Source of the DNA: Gentiana macrophylla
Taxonomy: Eukaryota; Streptophyta; Magnoliopsida; Gentianales; Gentianaceae
Direction of reading: 5' to 3'
DNA length: 64,000 nt
Assembly (NCBI GenBank): GCA_026214975.1
Contig: CM047805.1
Coordinates: 65,449,383 to 65,513,382 of the forward strand
The notes beneath the pieces were generated by a model, which searched no databases, was not told the origin of the DNA, and was given only the letters and a program-made list of their open reading frames with translations. Shown piece after piece: positions 1-12,370 of the stretch. Positions within the stretch are counted from its first letter, which is position 1; the number at the start of each line of letters is the position of its first letter. The position numbers and the translations under genes were made by a program.

Positions 1-230
1 TATTTGATTTGGGAAAAGGCCTAGGCCTAGGCCACTTCCAAAATTTTGATTTTGGAAAGTGGCCAGGCCTAAACCAAAATTATTTGGCCTTTCCAAATAT
101 TTGATTTGGAATAGGCCTAGGCCCTTTTCAAATATTTGATTTGTAAAAGGCCTAGGTCTAGGCCACTTCCAAAATTTTGATTTTGAAAAGTGGCCAGGCC
201 TAAGCCAAATTTGGTTTAGGAAACCAAAGA
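1..230 (+). repeat. Tandem hairpin-forming leader repeats of element A1
   Basis: Units of about 55-65 bp alternate two motifs. One is a run of AGGCCT/CCTAGG palindromes. The other is an inverted repeat with arms CCACTTCCAAAAT and ATTTTGGAAAGTGG. At least three units are visible. The matching leader of A2 (17775-18000) keeps the same plan with shuffled and partly lost units. Confidence 0.8.
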
Positions 231-1149
231 CATCCCTTTTGATTACGAATCAAAAGGAAAGAAACAAAAGAGAGATAATTTTAATTTTGATTTATTTTGG
301 AATAGTTCTAATTTATTAAAATTAAAATTAAAATCGGTTTAAAATTAATCGTTAATTTTATTTCGATTAAAATCATTTAATTAATTAAATGTTAATTAGT
401 TAATTGATTGGATAAAATTATTTAATAGATTAAATGTTAATTGAGTAATTAAGACGCAAGTAGTTAAGTTTTAATTTTATCTTTTTCATAAGATGTTATT
501 GTATGAATTAGATATAGTAAATATAATGTGATTATATGGACCCCGATTGATCATGGACTCGACCGATAGGATAGATGTGAATGATTTAATTTTTCGGTTG
601 GTTTTAAAATTGTCCTAGGCCGTTATGAAGAACGTGACCTAGTTTATTTTCTGCATTTATCCTATTCCCATTAGCTCCCCCCGTGTGCGGCGGGTGTATT
701 TATTTTATTAGATAGAATTAAATGTAACAAGAATGGAGCAGAAGATGGAGACCAAGGAAAGAAGAATAAAGATCCCATTGGAGATGGCGCATTAAAGATC
801 CTATTGGCGGTTGCAGCTACCCTTAGATTGTGACCCGCGGTTTCGTCAGTTTGTATTCGAAACCGCACCTATGAAAAGTCCATGATCATACCGGTTACTT
901 TACGCACTTATTTATTTTGTGCTTGTATTTATTTTAAATGATAAGATAGATGCATGACTAGGCACGATCTAGATAAATGTGTAGGATGTATGTCTATAGA
1001 GATAGATATATTTGATGAGACTGCAATTAAAAATTAATTAAGTGAATTAATTTACATAAATACTTCCACAACAAAAATCAAGTCGAAATATTGTCTCCCA
1101 ATATTATAACGACGGTGAAGAGCCTGTGTTCGGATCCAACTGATCGACC

Positions 1150-1500
1150 ACCGCCGGGAGTTGACCTACCACGGGTATATCGTCGTTATTGAGATATGAT
1201 CGTATGAGATCTCGTGAATATTGGGTTATGACTTGACTAGAGTCTTTCGGTGATTGGCCACCGTCAGGGCCGTCTGACTTTAGAGACAAGGGGTTGACTA
1301 ACATATAGTGATGTGTATCGCCAAAGAGTTGACTAGTCAACCACTGAGAATCACATAGAGATGTGAATGGTAAAGAGTTACCTACCTATCGAAATTATCT
1401 TGGTTGATCGACCACCGCCGGGAATCGAGGTAACTAGATGGGATCTTAGCCACTAAAGAATTTTGAAAAATTCTTGAAAGTCAATTGGAAGTAGTTGACT
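1150..1500 (+). promoter_or_regulatory. TTGAC (W-box-like) cluster with a perfect 14-bp dyad in A1
   Basis: Several TTGAC(C/T) cores occur here, including the perfect palindrome GTTGACTAGTCAAC at 1328-1341. The same palindrome is intact in A2 at 19133-19146, although the surrounding sequence has drifted. TTGAC is the core bound by plant WRKY factors (established knowledge). A regulatory role inside the element is inference. Confidence 0.4.
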
Positions 1501-4500
1501 AGTGGGAGCAAAATCATAAACCAAAAGACCATTTTTGATTTTGCATGTATAAACAACAACACTCTTTTATTTTCATTTTTTATGTTGTAGTTTTAGCAGA
1601 CTTTATATTTATGTTTAATTCTCGATTAGTAAAACCCAATTACGACTGTTAATTTTGAGAAACGTTCTCAAATATGGTTAAGTAATTTTAATCCTTTTAA
1701 AATAAGCAATGATATGAGCAATCCCGTTATAGTAGTTAGAGACAAGGAGATTACATAATTGATGCAGTGCTCCGAGACTTTAATTATTAATGAAAGCGGA
1801 AGCTCATGATATGATTAAAACATTTGAAATAAGTTTCAATGAATTAATCATATATTGGATACGATCCAAGATGATCATTCAGTCATACGATGACAATTAA
1901 TTCAAACATTGAATAAGAATGACCACATCGAATTTTGAAAAGGTTGTTTTCAAATTGTAAGATTTAAGTATCGACTTAATTCTATCATTGCTTAAAGGTT
2001 AATTAAATAGTCAATGTTTTGAATACGATTCGAAAGGTTAAATAAACTATTTAATAAACTTTAGATTTTCTTTATGAAAGGAAATCAAAGACATAGCTCT
2101 TGTGATCTTTCTTAAGTCTTATGAAGACTACACTAAGAAACATTTACAAGTGCTTAAAGGATTAAAATGAAAGTTAGGGCATGTGCTTAAATAGAGAACT
2201 TATTGAAGTTTCTATTATAGGCAAGTAAGTTGAGATAAATCAATCTAAGTTCAAGTCAACTCTTAGATATATGATATCTTAATGAGTGTGATTAATTTAG
2301 AAAGATTAAATACTGAGATATGGAAGGTGAAGCAAAGCGTTGTAACACTTACCATAATCTCGGATCTAGTAAAGCGATAAGGAGCTAAATAAATGTTATT
2401 ATGTTCGGTTCTTAAGAAGAACATACTTTCAGTTATTTGTTAGGATTTAGTAGACATATTCAATTGTAAAGAATAAATGTTATTCCGATAAAGTTGGAAG
2501 GTCACTGAATCTAACATACTAGATTGATGTCACTATATAGTTGATATACGTGATGAGATCTCAACTAAATATTTGTATGGCTGTTATCCTTAATATTTGT
2601 GGTTGTTCTATACATAGTCTCCCTGGAAGGAAAGCGTGTAACTAAACGTCATTCTGATGATGTTGAACCATATGATTATGAATCATGTGGGTAATACATA
2701 TCTTATCTAAAGATGACTAAAATACCCTTTTATGAAAAGGTTATAAAATCTAGAAAGTTGTCCAAAGCCTAAACATACCGATGTTTGTGGGCTTATGACA
2801 ATTAATGCCACAAATAATTGTTTGTTATTCTCTATGACTATTTTTAGAAATAGTCAAGTGTACTCAGTGAAGTGCATAATTCGGAAAGACCAAAATGTTC
2901 GAGCCAGTACGAATATGAGATTGATGAGCTACTTAGGAATTAATCTTCAATTGGATTGAAGTAATTAAAATCTGAAGGGTGTTTCAGAAGTCGTCTGAAA
3001 AGGAATAAGATTCTCCCTTGAAGGATACCATCTTTGGGATACGCAATTAGATTGTGTTCCCAAAATGGAAATAACACTTTATATGATAAAGGTGTGATGC
3101 AAGCCATGTGATGTATCCCTTACCCGTTTCGGGATAGTGCCCTTATACTTAACTTAGTTCCAAAGAATAAAGGTTGAAAAAAATTCCATATTAGATGTGG
3201 AAGAGGATAATGTCAAATCTATCTTAACCAATGATTTGAAGTTGTCATAGGCAAAGTCAGAAAGGCTTGGAGCCTGGTACGACATATGCAACTTTGTGGA
3301 ATATCTTAGCAAGTACGCTAGATATTATTTACACATCCATGAGCAAAATGTTTGTCTCCAAACATGCTGTTTTCTAGAGGAAGTGTTACTTCCAAAAGAG
3401 ACAGTGGGAGTAAATAAGATCTCAAAAGAGTTTGAGAACCACAAAGATATATTCAACCATAGGAACGTGAGCGGACGCCACATAGCGATGAGGTGTAAAA
3501 CAACGCTCAAAGTGCACACAAAAGTTCTGTAAGTTTGTGGATAACCTCAAGCCTGAAAAGGCTGTTGGAATGTTCATCTTGAAGAATGAATATCTCACGA
3601 CTTATGATAGAATGTTTGAAAGGCAGGTTTGAGAGATATGGCCAGGAGCCATAAAATCTGAATTAGATTCCATTAGTGACAACTGTGTTGTGAACCTAGT
3701 CTGTCTTACCTAGAGGAATGTCCTGTAAAAGGTGAGCCTAGTTCTATTCAGATTATGCTTGTTGTAACTTGATATAATGGCTATATGATAGTGTTGAAGA
3801 CGTTGGGCAGAAAGCTCGATGTTCATTGACGATAACATGATATATGAGCCCACAAGATCCATTTATGGACTCAAACAAGTTTCTCTAGATGATTTGTTTG
3901 TTTGATAATCAAAGGAGTTTGATTTAGTCAAAAGAAGGATATGCCCAATGTGCAAGATGGATAGTGGGAGTGTGTTACGATTTTTGAGTAAGGTATTAGA
4001 TATCTCTCTCGAGAATTGTCACCCCATGTCACAGTCAATTAATGTTTGGTAGTTCAAGGTCTCTACGAAAGCACTTGGATTAGCAGTTCTTATTTTAGAA
4101 ATAAGAATCTATAGCGATAGATTTAACTGCTGTTTGATTATAAGTTTACCTATATCGAAGTGATGCTAAAAGGAGTTTAGCATAGATCGCAACGGGGATA
4201 CTGCTAGTCAGTGTTCGTAATATCTATCTATGTTAGGACGTTCGTCCTAAAGATAAGGTGAAAGATGATGCTTATGGAAGGTTTCCTTTGCTACTGCGAT
4301 AGGAACCATCATAAAGGTAATGCCAGATGTTCATAGTTCATGAACTGTCATGAGCAAGTATGAAAGTAAATATGGTGAATGTCGAGAATATCCTTCAACA
4401 ATTTAAGGACGATTTCCTAGTTTATTGAAGCTTGGAAGCGAATAAATATAGTTATACGGACGTATATCCTGAGTCTTACGGCGGCGAGGGAGCTACTGAT

Positions 4501-4916
4501 GCTGGTTTTTTGCAGTCACTTTGATTAAGTGATACGATGAGTGGAAATGTTCTAACATATGGGTCATTGTAAACTCTACAACTTAGCCAAAAACAGTGAG
4601 TGCCTTAGAGGCTAAGCCGGGAGCAAAGACATGGATCTTGAAGGTTCATTCCTGAACCTTGCACGGTTCTTCCACCTTTTCTATATAGTTGATATATTAG
4701 GTGGATTCATTGCTTGAAGCAAGGACCAGGGTCTCGTCAGAGATTCGTGTGTGTGTTGAGGCGGTTCCTTTGACTTGGTCATTTGGAACATGATATGAAG
4801 ATAGTATGAGTCCCCATGGATTGCGATCCGTTTATGGCTAGGGCTAGTTGCGAGTATTGCATGAGATTCTTGTGTTTCAAATTGGTCTTGTGTGTGCGAG
4901 TGATTGGTTTTAGGCC

Positions 4917-4927
4917 AAGTGGGAGAT
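4917..4927 (+). other. Polypurine tract of A1
   Basis: AAGTGGGAGAT abuts the 3' LTR start TGTTGAAATAG. The same tract precedes the LTR of A2 (25602-25611) and, on the minus strand, that of element B (51514-51526). It would prime plus-strand DNA synthesis. Confidence 0.85.
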
Positions 4928-6895
4928 TGTTGAAATAGTGTCCTAAACCCAATCGGGTTGGACCGGATCCGACCGGGTCGGATCATTTCTACTATTTCTT
5001 TATGTTTATACATATATTAAATGGCTTTTCTGTTGTCATTTATTTGTTCTTTTAAAGAACCAATTATGAATTGTTATATGATAACGTCCTTAGTATTAAA
5101 CAGTGATAGAGAACCATGATAGGCGATTATGGTTGATGAGATCTCTAATCACTTTAATAAGTTTGATACTTAAATGTCTCTAGGCTGATGTACTATTAAA
5201 CAGGGCATTCATAGTATAAGCAGACTCAGCACGTATTGGATGTCTTCTGTCTTTAAGGCGGGATAGATCTCGTCTATCGAAGTGTAGAGACACTTGGACC
5301 ATGACGTGGACGTGTATTAGAGAATGCGACGTTAGATCGACCCACTTACACGGATAAGTGTCGACTATGTCACGGTTGTGTAATTATCCTTAAGACCGAG
5401 TCTTCATGGCATCACGGTGTGGATTGTCATGCTTTGACACTATTGAGGTTTCCTCAGCCACGGGCGATCATGCGGTAGTGATTGGGTATGATCTTTGAAG
5501 CACGCGGAGTATACATGATTGGTCGTCCGGGAATCGCGTATCCTATGATTGGGATCGAATATCCGAAATGGCCTTCTTATAAGGAATGTCTTACTCTCGT
5601 GAATCTTTGCAAAGTGGGAGTAAATGAGTTACTTCGAGAGAGCATGATATCCAGATTATAAGATACGGTCTTTGATGTTTTGACACTCGACTAACGACCG
5701 TATGGATATTATTACAGCGATAGGATTGTAAGTTGCACGGTAATCGTTTCACATGAAAGGTAGTAGTCATTGCATTTGACTCTTCCGATGATGGGGGTCA
5801 CGGTGTGTTGCTAGACGCTATCCCGTGATCGTTAGGCATGAAGGGCATTTTAAAATTTGCACTTTGTGTCTACGGCCAACATATTCGGAAGCCTATCGGG
5901 TCACACACATAAGAACATCTAGCCGGATTAAAATGTGGTTATAGATGATAACCAAATAAGGAAAGGTTTATCTCGTACTATAAAGGTTATAGTGGTAAAT
6001 TAATATGGTGGTATTTATTTATTATGAATAAATTAAATACAAGATATTAATAGTATTATATTAATTAAAGAATATTCCGGAAGCCAATTTGTTGGTCAAA
6101 GGGGCGCCACATTTAATGTGTATAAGATACACTTGGATTGTGCAATTTAATTAATGGTGTTACCATATATTAATATAAGATATTAATATTATATATATTA
6201 TACACACATGCGTGTGTGAAGTACATTTGAGATGTACATGCGCACTAATTTAGTGTGCACATATAATATATATAGATTTATATATATGTGATATATGCAC
6301 ATGTGTAAATTGATTTATGGTAATATAATAAAAGATAAATATTGTCAATATAAGATATTGACAATATCTTGGAAATATTCAATATAAGATATTGACAATA
6401 TCCTAGATTTATTTAATATGAGATATTGTAATAAATGAGATAAATCAATCAATTATATTTTCCTTATTTTATTGGAAAAATGTTTTCTTTCCTCCACTCT
6501 GCTAAGAGGCGCCACTTCCATTATAAATAGGAGGTGGGTGTCAAACTCTTTTGTACATCACAATTGCAAGAGCTCATAGTTCTTGTGTAAAATAGAGAGC
6601 ATCTTTTAGAGAGTTGGAGAGAGGGGAAAAAGGCCGGTCTAGCAACCGGAGTTTTCCAATAGCAATCCATGATGGGATTCCGGCGGGCTGTTCGTGTGGA
6701 CTGGCGGTAGAGGCCGAACACTTGGGCGGCTCTATGCAGAACTACTCTCCTTAGACGGTCAAAGCGTCGATCTTTTAGATCAACCAAGGTAACCACCGTC
6801 TTTAGCTTATTTGTTTATTGCTTAAACGAAGTCGATCCTGGTTAAAAGGAAATAAAATTTTAAATCCGCTGCGTTCCCGTGTAGATTTCCTAACA
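4928..6895 (+). mobile_element. 3' LTR of element A1
   Basis: The LTR is about 1.97 kb, starting TGTTGAAATAG and ending TTTCCTAACA, so it has TGTT...AACA ends. The boundaries are fixed by the upstream polypurine tract and by A2, where the same 3' end meets a tRNA-Met primer site. A TATA box (TATAAATA) lies at about 6522-6529, roughly 1.6 kb into the LTR. It is followed directly, without a target duplication, by a second LTR fragment of the same family. Confidence 0.9.
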
Positions 6896-6963
6896 GAAGC
6901 ATGATCAGTATACATTTTTGGTTGTCCGGAAATTGCATACCCTATCAGTAGGGTGAATATCCG

Positions 6964-8541
6964 TGTTCGGAGGATTTTGCATCACTAAACAAAAAGAAAA
7001 TTTATAAACCCTAACCTATATGCAAAACTAACTCCTAACCGGCCGAATACCGGGTTGTTGATAGTAGAGCGAGATAAGTAAGGGGTCGATCCACAGGGAA
7101 TTGGGATGTTGAATCTAGTCTTATTAACTCTCTCAATTGCTACTCATGAAAACAAATAAACGAAAGAAAAAACATATAAACGAAGATAGAACAACTAAAA
7201 TAAATCTAACCTATAACAAACAATAAAAACAACCTAAACTAAAGATACATGGGATCAAACAAAATACAAACCAAGTGATTTCAATCCTAGTTCATCTCAT
7301 GATTTTAATTCAAATTGTGGTTTCACCTTTACACGAGATACAAATTCCTAATTCCTTAGTGAATCTATTTCTCAAGCTACGAATTCCTAATTCCTTAGTG
7401 AATTCAATTATCGATCTCTCCTCTCCCGAATGTTGAGACCAATTTCCATACAAAACGAAGGTGTAGATTCAGGTTAACTCTCGTATTTTAGAATCTACCA
7501 ACCTAGATGATTAACCCATCAATTTGTCATCATTAATGATTAAAAATCCTATCTTTCTATGGTGATCTAGTTTACGCAACTTCCGTATGTTGTAAACATA
7601 TCAATTAGTAAACATATCTCTCGATCTAATTCACATAATAGCATCATAATCACAGAAAGATACAAAATAAATTAAAGATCATGAAAATAAAAAGGATTGA
7701 ATAAATTGGAAAATCAAACTCACATAGTTTATACAAGGGTTGAACACCATGGATCAACAATGAAAAACGGAAGAAAAACGCATCTAATCTAACCCCGGAT
7801 CACCCGAGCACAAGGCTCGGGTGACCGGCCTTGGAGCTCCCAGAAAATTGTTTCCTGCGGCTGCTATGTGTTTTTGTAGTATGAGAATATTGTGTGTCAT
7901 TAGGGTTTGGGGCTGCTGCTATTTATAATAAAACTAAGTCGGCTGCTACAGTAACCTAAGTCGGTTTTGCTGAATACGGCCTTGGGCGCTAGTCTCGAAG
8001 CTTCGACGCCGTCCGCAATGGTCGGGAGGAGAGGTGGACGTTCGTTTGAAGGCAGTCTGGAGACTCTGTTCTAATTCTGGACCTATGAACGCTCGTTCAA
8101 TATTCTGAACTCCCGTCCTGACTTAGACGCTCGTTCAATATTCTGAACGCCCGTCCTGACTTGGACGCTCGTTCACTTCCCTTGGACGCCAGTCCAGTGT
8201 CGATCAAATAGATAATTCCATCTTTATCTTGATTTATTTCTTTCCTTATCTCTTTTAATCTTCCATAAATCTTGATTGATCCTTTCTAATCACGAATTTG
8301 GCTCTCTAAAATCCTCTCTTCCATCATCAATGAGTATCTACAATTAAGGGAAAACATACCAAAGTGTAACACAATTCCAAAATCATATAAAATCATCGTT
8401 TAAGCACATAATTCGTTACGTTTTGCAAATTAACTAATAAAAACACCATTTACTCAATAATTCAATATAGAGCTCGATTTCTATGAAAATAATACGAATA
8501 TGGGGGAAATTGATATAAAACGTATAAAATCACCCTTAACA
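6964..8541 (-). mobile_element. Solo LTR, Tat/Athila-like, inserted in the A2 5' LTR
   Basis: A complete LTR of 1578 bp read on the minus strand, from TGTTAAGGGTGATTTTATAC to the end at 6964. The 5-bp target duplication ATCCG flanks it at 6959-6963 and 8542-8546. No second LTR or interior is present, so it is a recombination remnant. Its start resembles that of G (TGTTTAGGGTGATTTTATG), and it shares the conserved 'ggtcgatccacaggga' block (about 7085) with G's LTR at 46330. A minus-strand TATA-like site lies near 7921-7930, just downstream of a dyad array. Confidence 0.92.
8000..8195 (-). promoter_or_regulatory. Phased dyad array in the solo LTR U3
   Basis: Six imperfect 12-bp dyads start at 8088, 8107, 8125, 8145, 8163 and 8184, spaced 19, 18, 20, 18 and 21 bp. 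More degenerate units lie at about 8004 and 8036. Units vary between GGACG..CGTCC-type and GAACG..CGTTC-type arms. On the minus strand the array ends about 70 bp upstream of a TATA-like site. Function is inferred: enhancer, or RNA hairpins. Confidence 0.7.
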
Positions 8542-9183
8542 ATCCGAAAGGGCCATCTTATAAGGATTGTCTTACTCTCGTGAATCTTTGCAAAGTGGAA
8601 GTGAATGAGTTATTTCGAGAGAGTATGTGGGGGTCCCTTGGAAAGGCTAACACAAGTTTAGAGGGGGGGGGGGGTGTGAATAAACTTGTCACCCAAAACT
8701 GAAAGTACCCAGGAACTGAGTTTCTATTAAACTTAAACTGAACTATCAAACTGATCCACAATATGACTCAGTTCAGTTTCATTCCAGCACCTTTAATCCT
8801 GTGTAGGAGTTAGCTAATTCAGTTTAGCTGATGCTACAACTGAACTAACTTGCAGCGGATAATATCAAGCCTTTTATGCAATAGATGTGTCAGTAAAGAT
8901 TTACGTCTCCTATGTATCAGTTCTATGCTGACTCAGTGTCTAATATTTGCTGAGTGCAGTGATAAAATGATTGTGCAATAAATATAAATGCGTAAAGTAA
9001 AACAACATAGAATTTGTTTATGGAAGTTCCGGGTGGTGTAATCCCGTACGTCTCCCCTTCTCCTGTGGTGTAGGAGGTATCACTAGAATCTTGAGATAAC
9101 TGTTACAAAATCCTAGCCCAATGACAGTCCTTCACGACACCCTAGTTTCATTGTATACACATAATGAAGAAAGGTAAGATTGC

Positions 9184-10720
9184 TGTTTACGACTAATTTT
9201 GTGGTTTTTATCGCTTTATTCCGTAACAATATTCTTCGTATTTTATTACTTTTCATAGAAAAGTAGGAGTTTAATTGAAATATTGAGGGGTTGTGTATGA
9301 AATGGATTAAAATGCAAATTCGAGCTATTTATGTGGTTTATTAGTCATTTTCTATCTATATATATATTTCTACAGTTTGCATGTTTTTACCCCCTTGTAG
9401 ATATACATTTTCGAGCTAAAAAGAGGATTAAATGGTGTCAAGGATCGAGTTTATACGAAGGAAAAGAGATAAATGTGAAGTTGGTTGAAGATAGAGATGA
9501 GAAAATCAAGATTTGATTGATGACTGAACTGGCGTCCAAGGCCGTCCAGTGGACGGGCGTTTGAAGACCAGACGGGCGTCCAGGAGGAGATTTTGATTTG
9601 AGTCTTGCCAAAATTAGCTAACGCAGCGTCCATTTTTGCATAGGACGGACGCCCAAGAAGACTCGGCCCGACTCGATAAATTTTACACGATCCGACGGGC
9701 GTCTACCCTTCGGACGGGCGTCAAGGCCGACTTAACCCTAGCCGCCTCAAAATCCTATAAATACCGGCGTGTGTTGAACCCTAATGATATCATACGCATT
9801 ATTCATTTACTCAAACCTAGCAGCCGTGATATCCTATAGAGCAAACAAGAAGATGAACTCTTCCATCCCAACAATCATGATCACCAACATGATTTTTGGC
9901 TAAGCAATTCGCGGTGGGACAACAGAGGAAACCAATCAACAACTACACCAACTAGACGATTTTTAGCTACATGTTTAGTGAGTAAAAGTTACAGTTTTTC
10001 ATCAATTGGATATTGTTATTTATTGTTTATGTTTTATTTGAATCGAAAGATCGATGAAACTACTTTTATGCTTTGAATTTGTATGGGAATATTGTTCAAG
10101 CCTTGGTCTTTCAATTGATGCAATTAGTTGTAATTCGAGAGATCGTTTATAATTAATTGAGTCGAGTTTTGGAGACGATCTCATGATCTTGTTTTGCATG
10201 CCGTTTAGTTTTGCTTGAGAAAGAAAACGAAACTCTAGAATTTGTTTAAAGGAATTTAATCGAATTCGTGATAGATCATTACTAAAAATCGTATCTTTAC
10301 TTGCCATCTAGTTGGGGTTGGGTTGGTTGATTGGTGGATTCCCGTTGCCTTGCCGTTTCTCTTTAATTACTTGATAAATCGAATAGTTCGTATCAATTTG
10401 ATTGCTACGTTTAGTTGTTTTAGGAACCCTAGATGGTAATTGTTATTTTTCTGCAAATTTTCTGTTCCAAGTTACTGTTCATCGTTTAAGTTACTGTTCA
10501 TCGTACTGTTCATCATCTTAATTACTGTTCATTGTTTTTATAGTTTAATTAGTTTAAACCCTAGTCATAGTTAATAGTCGTGACATAATCGATAGAATAA
10601 TTGTTCCTTGATCCGATAAACATTCCACTCCCTTAGGACGACCCGTTAACATCCTATACTACGAACCTTATACTTGGGGTGTTTCGGTTTATAAATTGTA
10701 AAACTAGTTTTTACCGAACA
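9184..10720 (+). mobile_element. Solo LTR, Tat/Athila-like, inserted in the C 3' LTR
   Basis: A 1537-bp LTR starting TGTTTACGACTAATTTTG and ending TTTTTACCGAACA. The 5-bp target duplication ATTGC lies at 9179-9183 and 10721-10725. A dyad array (9551-9723) precedes the TATA box CCTATAAATACC at about 9756-9767. It belongs to the same broad LTR group as 6964-8541 and 46237-47851 but is clearly diverged from both. No interior remains. Confidence 0.92.
9551..9723 (+). promoter_or_regulatory. Phased dyad array plus TATA box in the solo LTR
   Basis: Dyads of the GGACGGGCGTCC type start at 9551 and 9570 (19 bp apart) and at 9693 and 9712 (19 bp apart), with degenerate units between. The TATA box follows about 35 bp after the last unit. 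The layout matches that of the other Tat-like LTRs in the window. Confidence 0.7.
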
Positions 10721-11093
10721 ATTGCTCCCTTCACTCTGCACACAGATCCTTCGGAGGTGGAATGACTCATTCACCAGCTCACCACTAACACAAACACAGT
10801 CCGAAAAACTGCACCAACAGCTGTGGCAACCAAGTTGAAACCGTATGAGGAAAGGTGAAGTTGCTCTCCTCAAACTATGCACAGCCAACCCTTTTTCACA
10901 AAAGTTAGGTTTAGAATTAATCAAGAGATTAATTCAGTGAGCTGTCTGCTTCTTCTGGATATGGATTTGCAGCTCCAAGATGCCTTCTTCCCCCTTAATG
11001 GGTTACTGAATCTTTCTTTGTAATCTTCAAGGCAATTCCGTTGGCTTCCCCTTATGAAATCTGATTTTATGGATCTGGATCTTTTTATATATG

Positions 11094-11540
11094 AGTTGAG
11101 TCTGTGATAGCTGTTGAAGGATTTTGATCTCAAGGAGCAGCAAAAGAGACTGAATCACTGAAGCTGTTGCAGTCAAGGAGTGATAGTCTTGTAGATTGTG
11201 AAGCTTGGGAAGCCAAGGACAATCATACTATTGTATCTGTGAGAACAATAGTGAATTCCTCCGATCATCACATGAGAAGAGTGGATTAAGGGATTACACC
11301 ACCCTGAACCACTATAAGCCTTGTGTCAATTTACTTTCTGCAATTTACTTTACAGCATTTATTTAAATTGCCTAGATCATAACTTATATCCGTGATCGTC
11401 TAAGCGATTTGAAAACAACATAGTAAGAAGGGACTTATCCGCTGCCCAAAAGCTTTTAAACATAAGAAAAGTTTTTGAAACTCCACTATAGTCATTCACC
11501 CCCCCTCTGACTATAGTTTCACCCTTCTCTGGGACCAACA
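11094..11540 (+). mobile_element. 3' fragment of a D-type Sirevirus LTR inside element C
   Basis: This matches the last ~450 bp of the D LTR (about 62789-63240), including the end CTCTGGGACCAACA. It runs opposite to C's own LTRs. No primer site follows and no target duplication is seen. The left junction shows short microhomology (GAGTT), which suggests template switching or repair rather than a fresh insertion. Confidence 0.8.
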
Positions 11541-12369
11541 ATCTCTTTAATTTCCTCTTCCATTATCTTCTCTTCTTCTTTTGATATCAAGTTATGTCTT
11601 CCACTTTCAGCTTTTCCCTCTGGTTTCATTTAAGCTTCCCCCTCAGTTTCTATCTCTTTGCCTTTATCTGCCTTTAAGTTTTCTTTCAATCTGACACAAA
11701 TTGCAAGCTTCTTCCTGATGTTCAACACAGCTTTAACTGAGGCTTCTTCATCTTCCTCAGTTCTTGTTTCTTTAAAGGTTTCTTCTGCAATTAGCTCTTC
11801 AATCAGATTATCAACTGCTTCTCCATTTTGTTGAATTGCAAGTAGGTAAGCATCAACTTGCCTGTCTTGTTCTTTAACCAACAACTTGGCATAGATTTCT
11901 TCAGCTCTTTCAGTTTTATCAGCATCAGCATCACCTTCAGCTTTATCTTCCCCCTTGTTTGAAGATATGCAAAATATTTCTTCAAATAACTTGTGCAAGG
12001 TGATGATGTTGGAGTATTTGTTCAGTCCTGAGTAATGTAATGTTCCAATAAATTCATGTAAGTTGTAGAGTATGCATCAGACTTTCGATGATCACTTTTA
12101 ATCCTTCAAATTTCTCTTCAGTTTCAGTTAACTGGCGCTGAGATCTTTCAGTTGCATCATGGGGGATATCCTTCAGTATAGATTTGCTTGTAGACGCTTC
12201 ATGAGCTTGAGATGAGGAACTGGCTTCATGATAATGAGAGTCACAATTTAATAATTTTTTCTCATTCTCAGTCGCACAAAATTCAGCATCTTCCAAAGCT
12301 TCTCTTTGCTCCTATGTATATTCTTCATGCGTCTCAGTTGGAAGTTCACTTTCTTCAGTTTCATCATCA
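11541..12369 (-). pseudogene. Acidic low-complexity tail frames of the element C ORF
   Basis: Open frames at 11630-11998 and 12054-12296 are rich in Glu, Lys, Ser and Asp. One stretch is likely coiled-coil (about residues 20-110 of the 11630-11998 frame). They follow the 12371-13246 ORF in the sense direction with frameshifts and stops between. They may be the decayed C-terminal tail of one longer protein of about 500 residues, which is inference. No known domain was recognised. Confidence 0.4.
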
Positions 12370-12370
12370 A

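Larger units (their letters stand above)
1..4927 (+). mobile_element. Element A1, internal region of a non-coding LTR retrotransposon (5' side off window)
   Basis: This is the interior of a large retrotransposon-derivative (LARD-type) element. It is collinear with A2 (about 17790-19198 and 23306-25611), and the two copies differ by many substitutions and small indels, as expected of non-coding sequence. I looked for gag, protease, integrase and RT motifs in all frames and recognised none; the longest open frames are under 120 codons. The region ends in a polypurine tract (4917-4927) directly before the 3' LTR. Such an element would depend on the proteins of an autonomous relative. The Copia-like Met-tRNA primer site seen in A2 suggests a Copia partner, which is an inference. 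The alternative is a very decayed Copia element. Confidence 0.75.
8628..11093 (-). mobile_element. 3' LTR of element C, split and 3'-side truncated
   Basis: 8628-9183 and 10726-11093 match 14478 to about 15414 of the other LTR. The roughly 790 bp next to the element interior are missing and are replaced by an inverted piece of a D-type LTR (11094-11540). A solo LTR with its own target duplication splits it at 9184. The first bases read TGGGGGTCCC where the other copy reads TGTTGGTCCC. A poly-G run lies near 8661-8673. Confidence 0.85.

Noticed and set aside
2600..4700. Possible Copia pol in the A interior (for example the 3296-3532 frame)
   Set aside because: No protease, integrase or RT motif is visible in any frame, and the A2 counterpart does not keep the same frames open.
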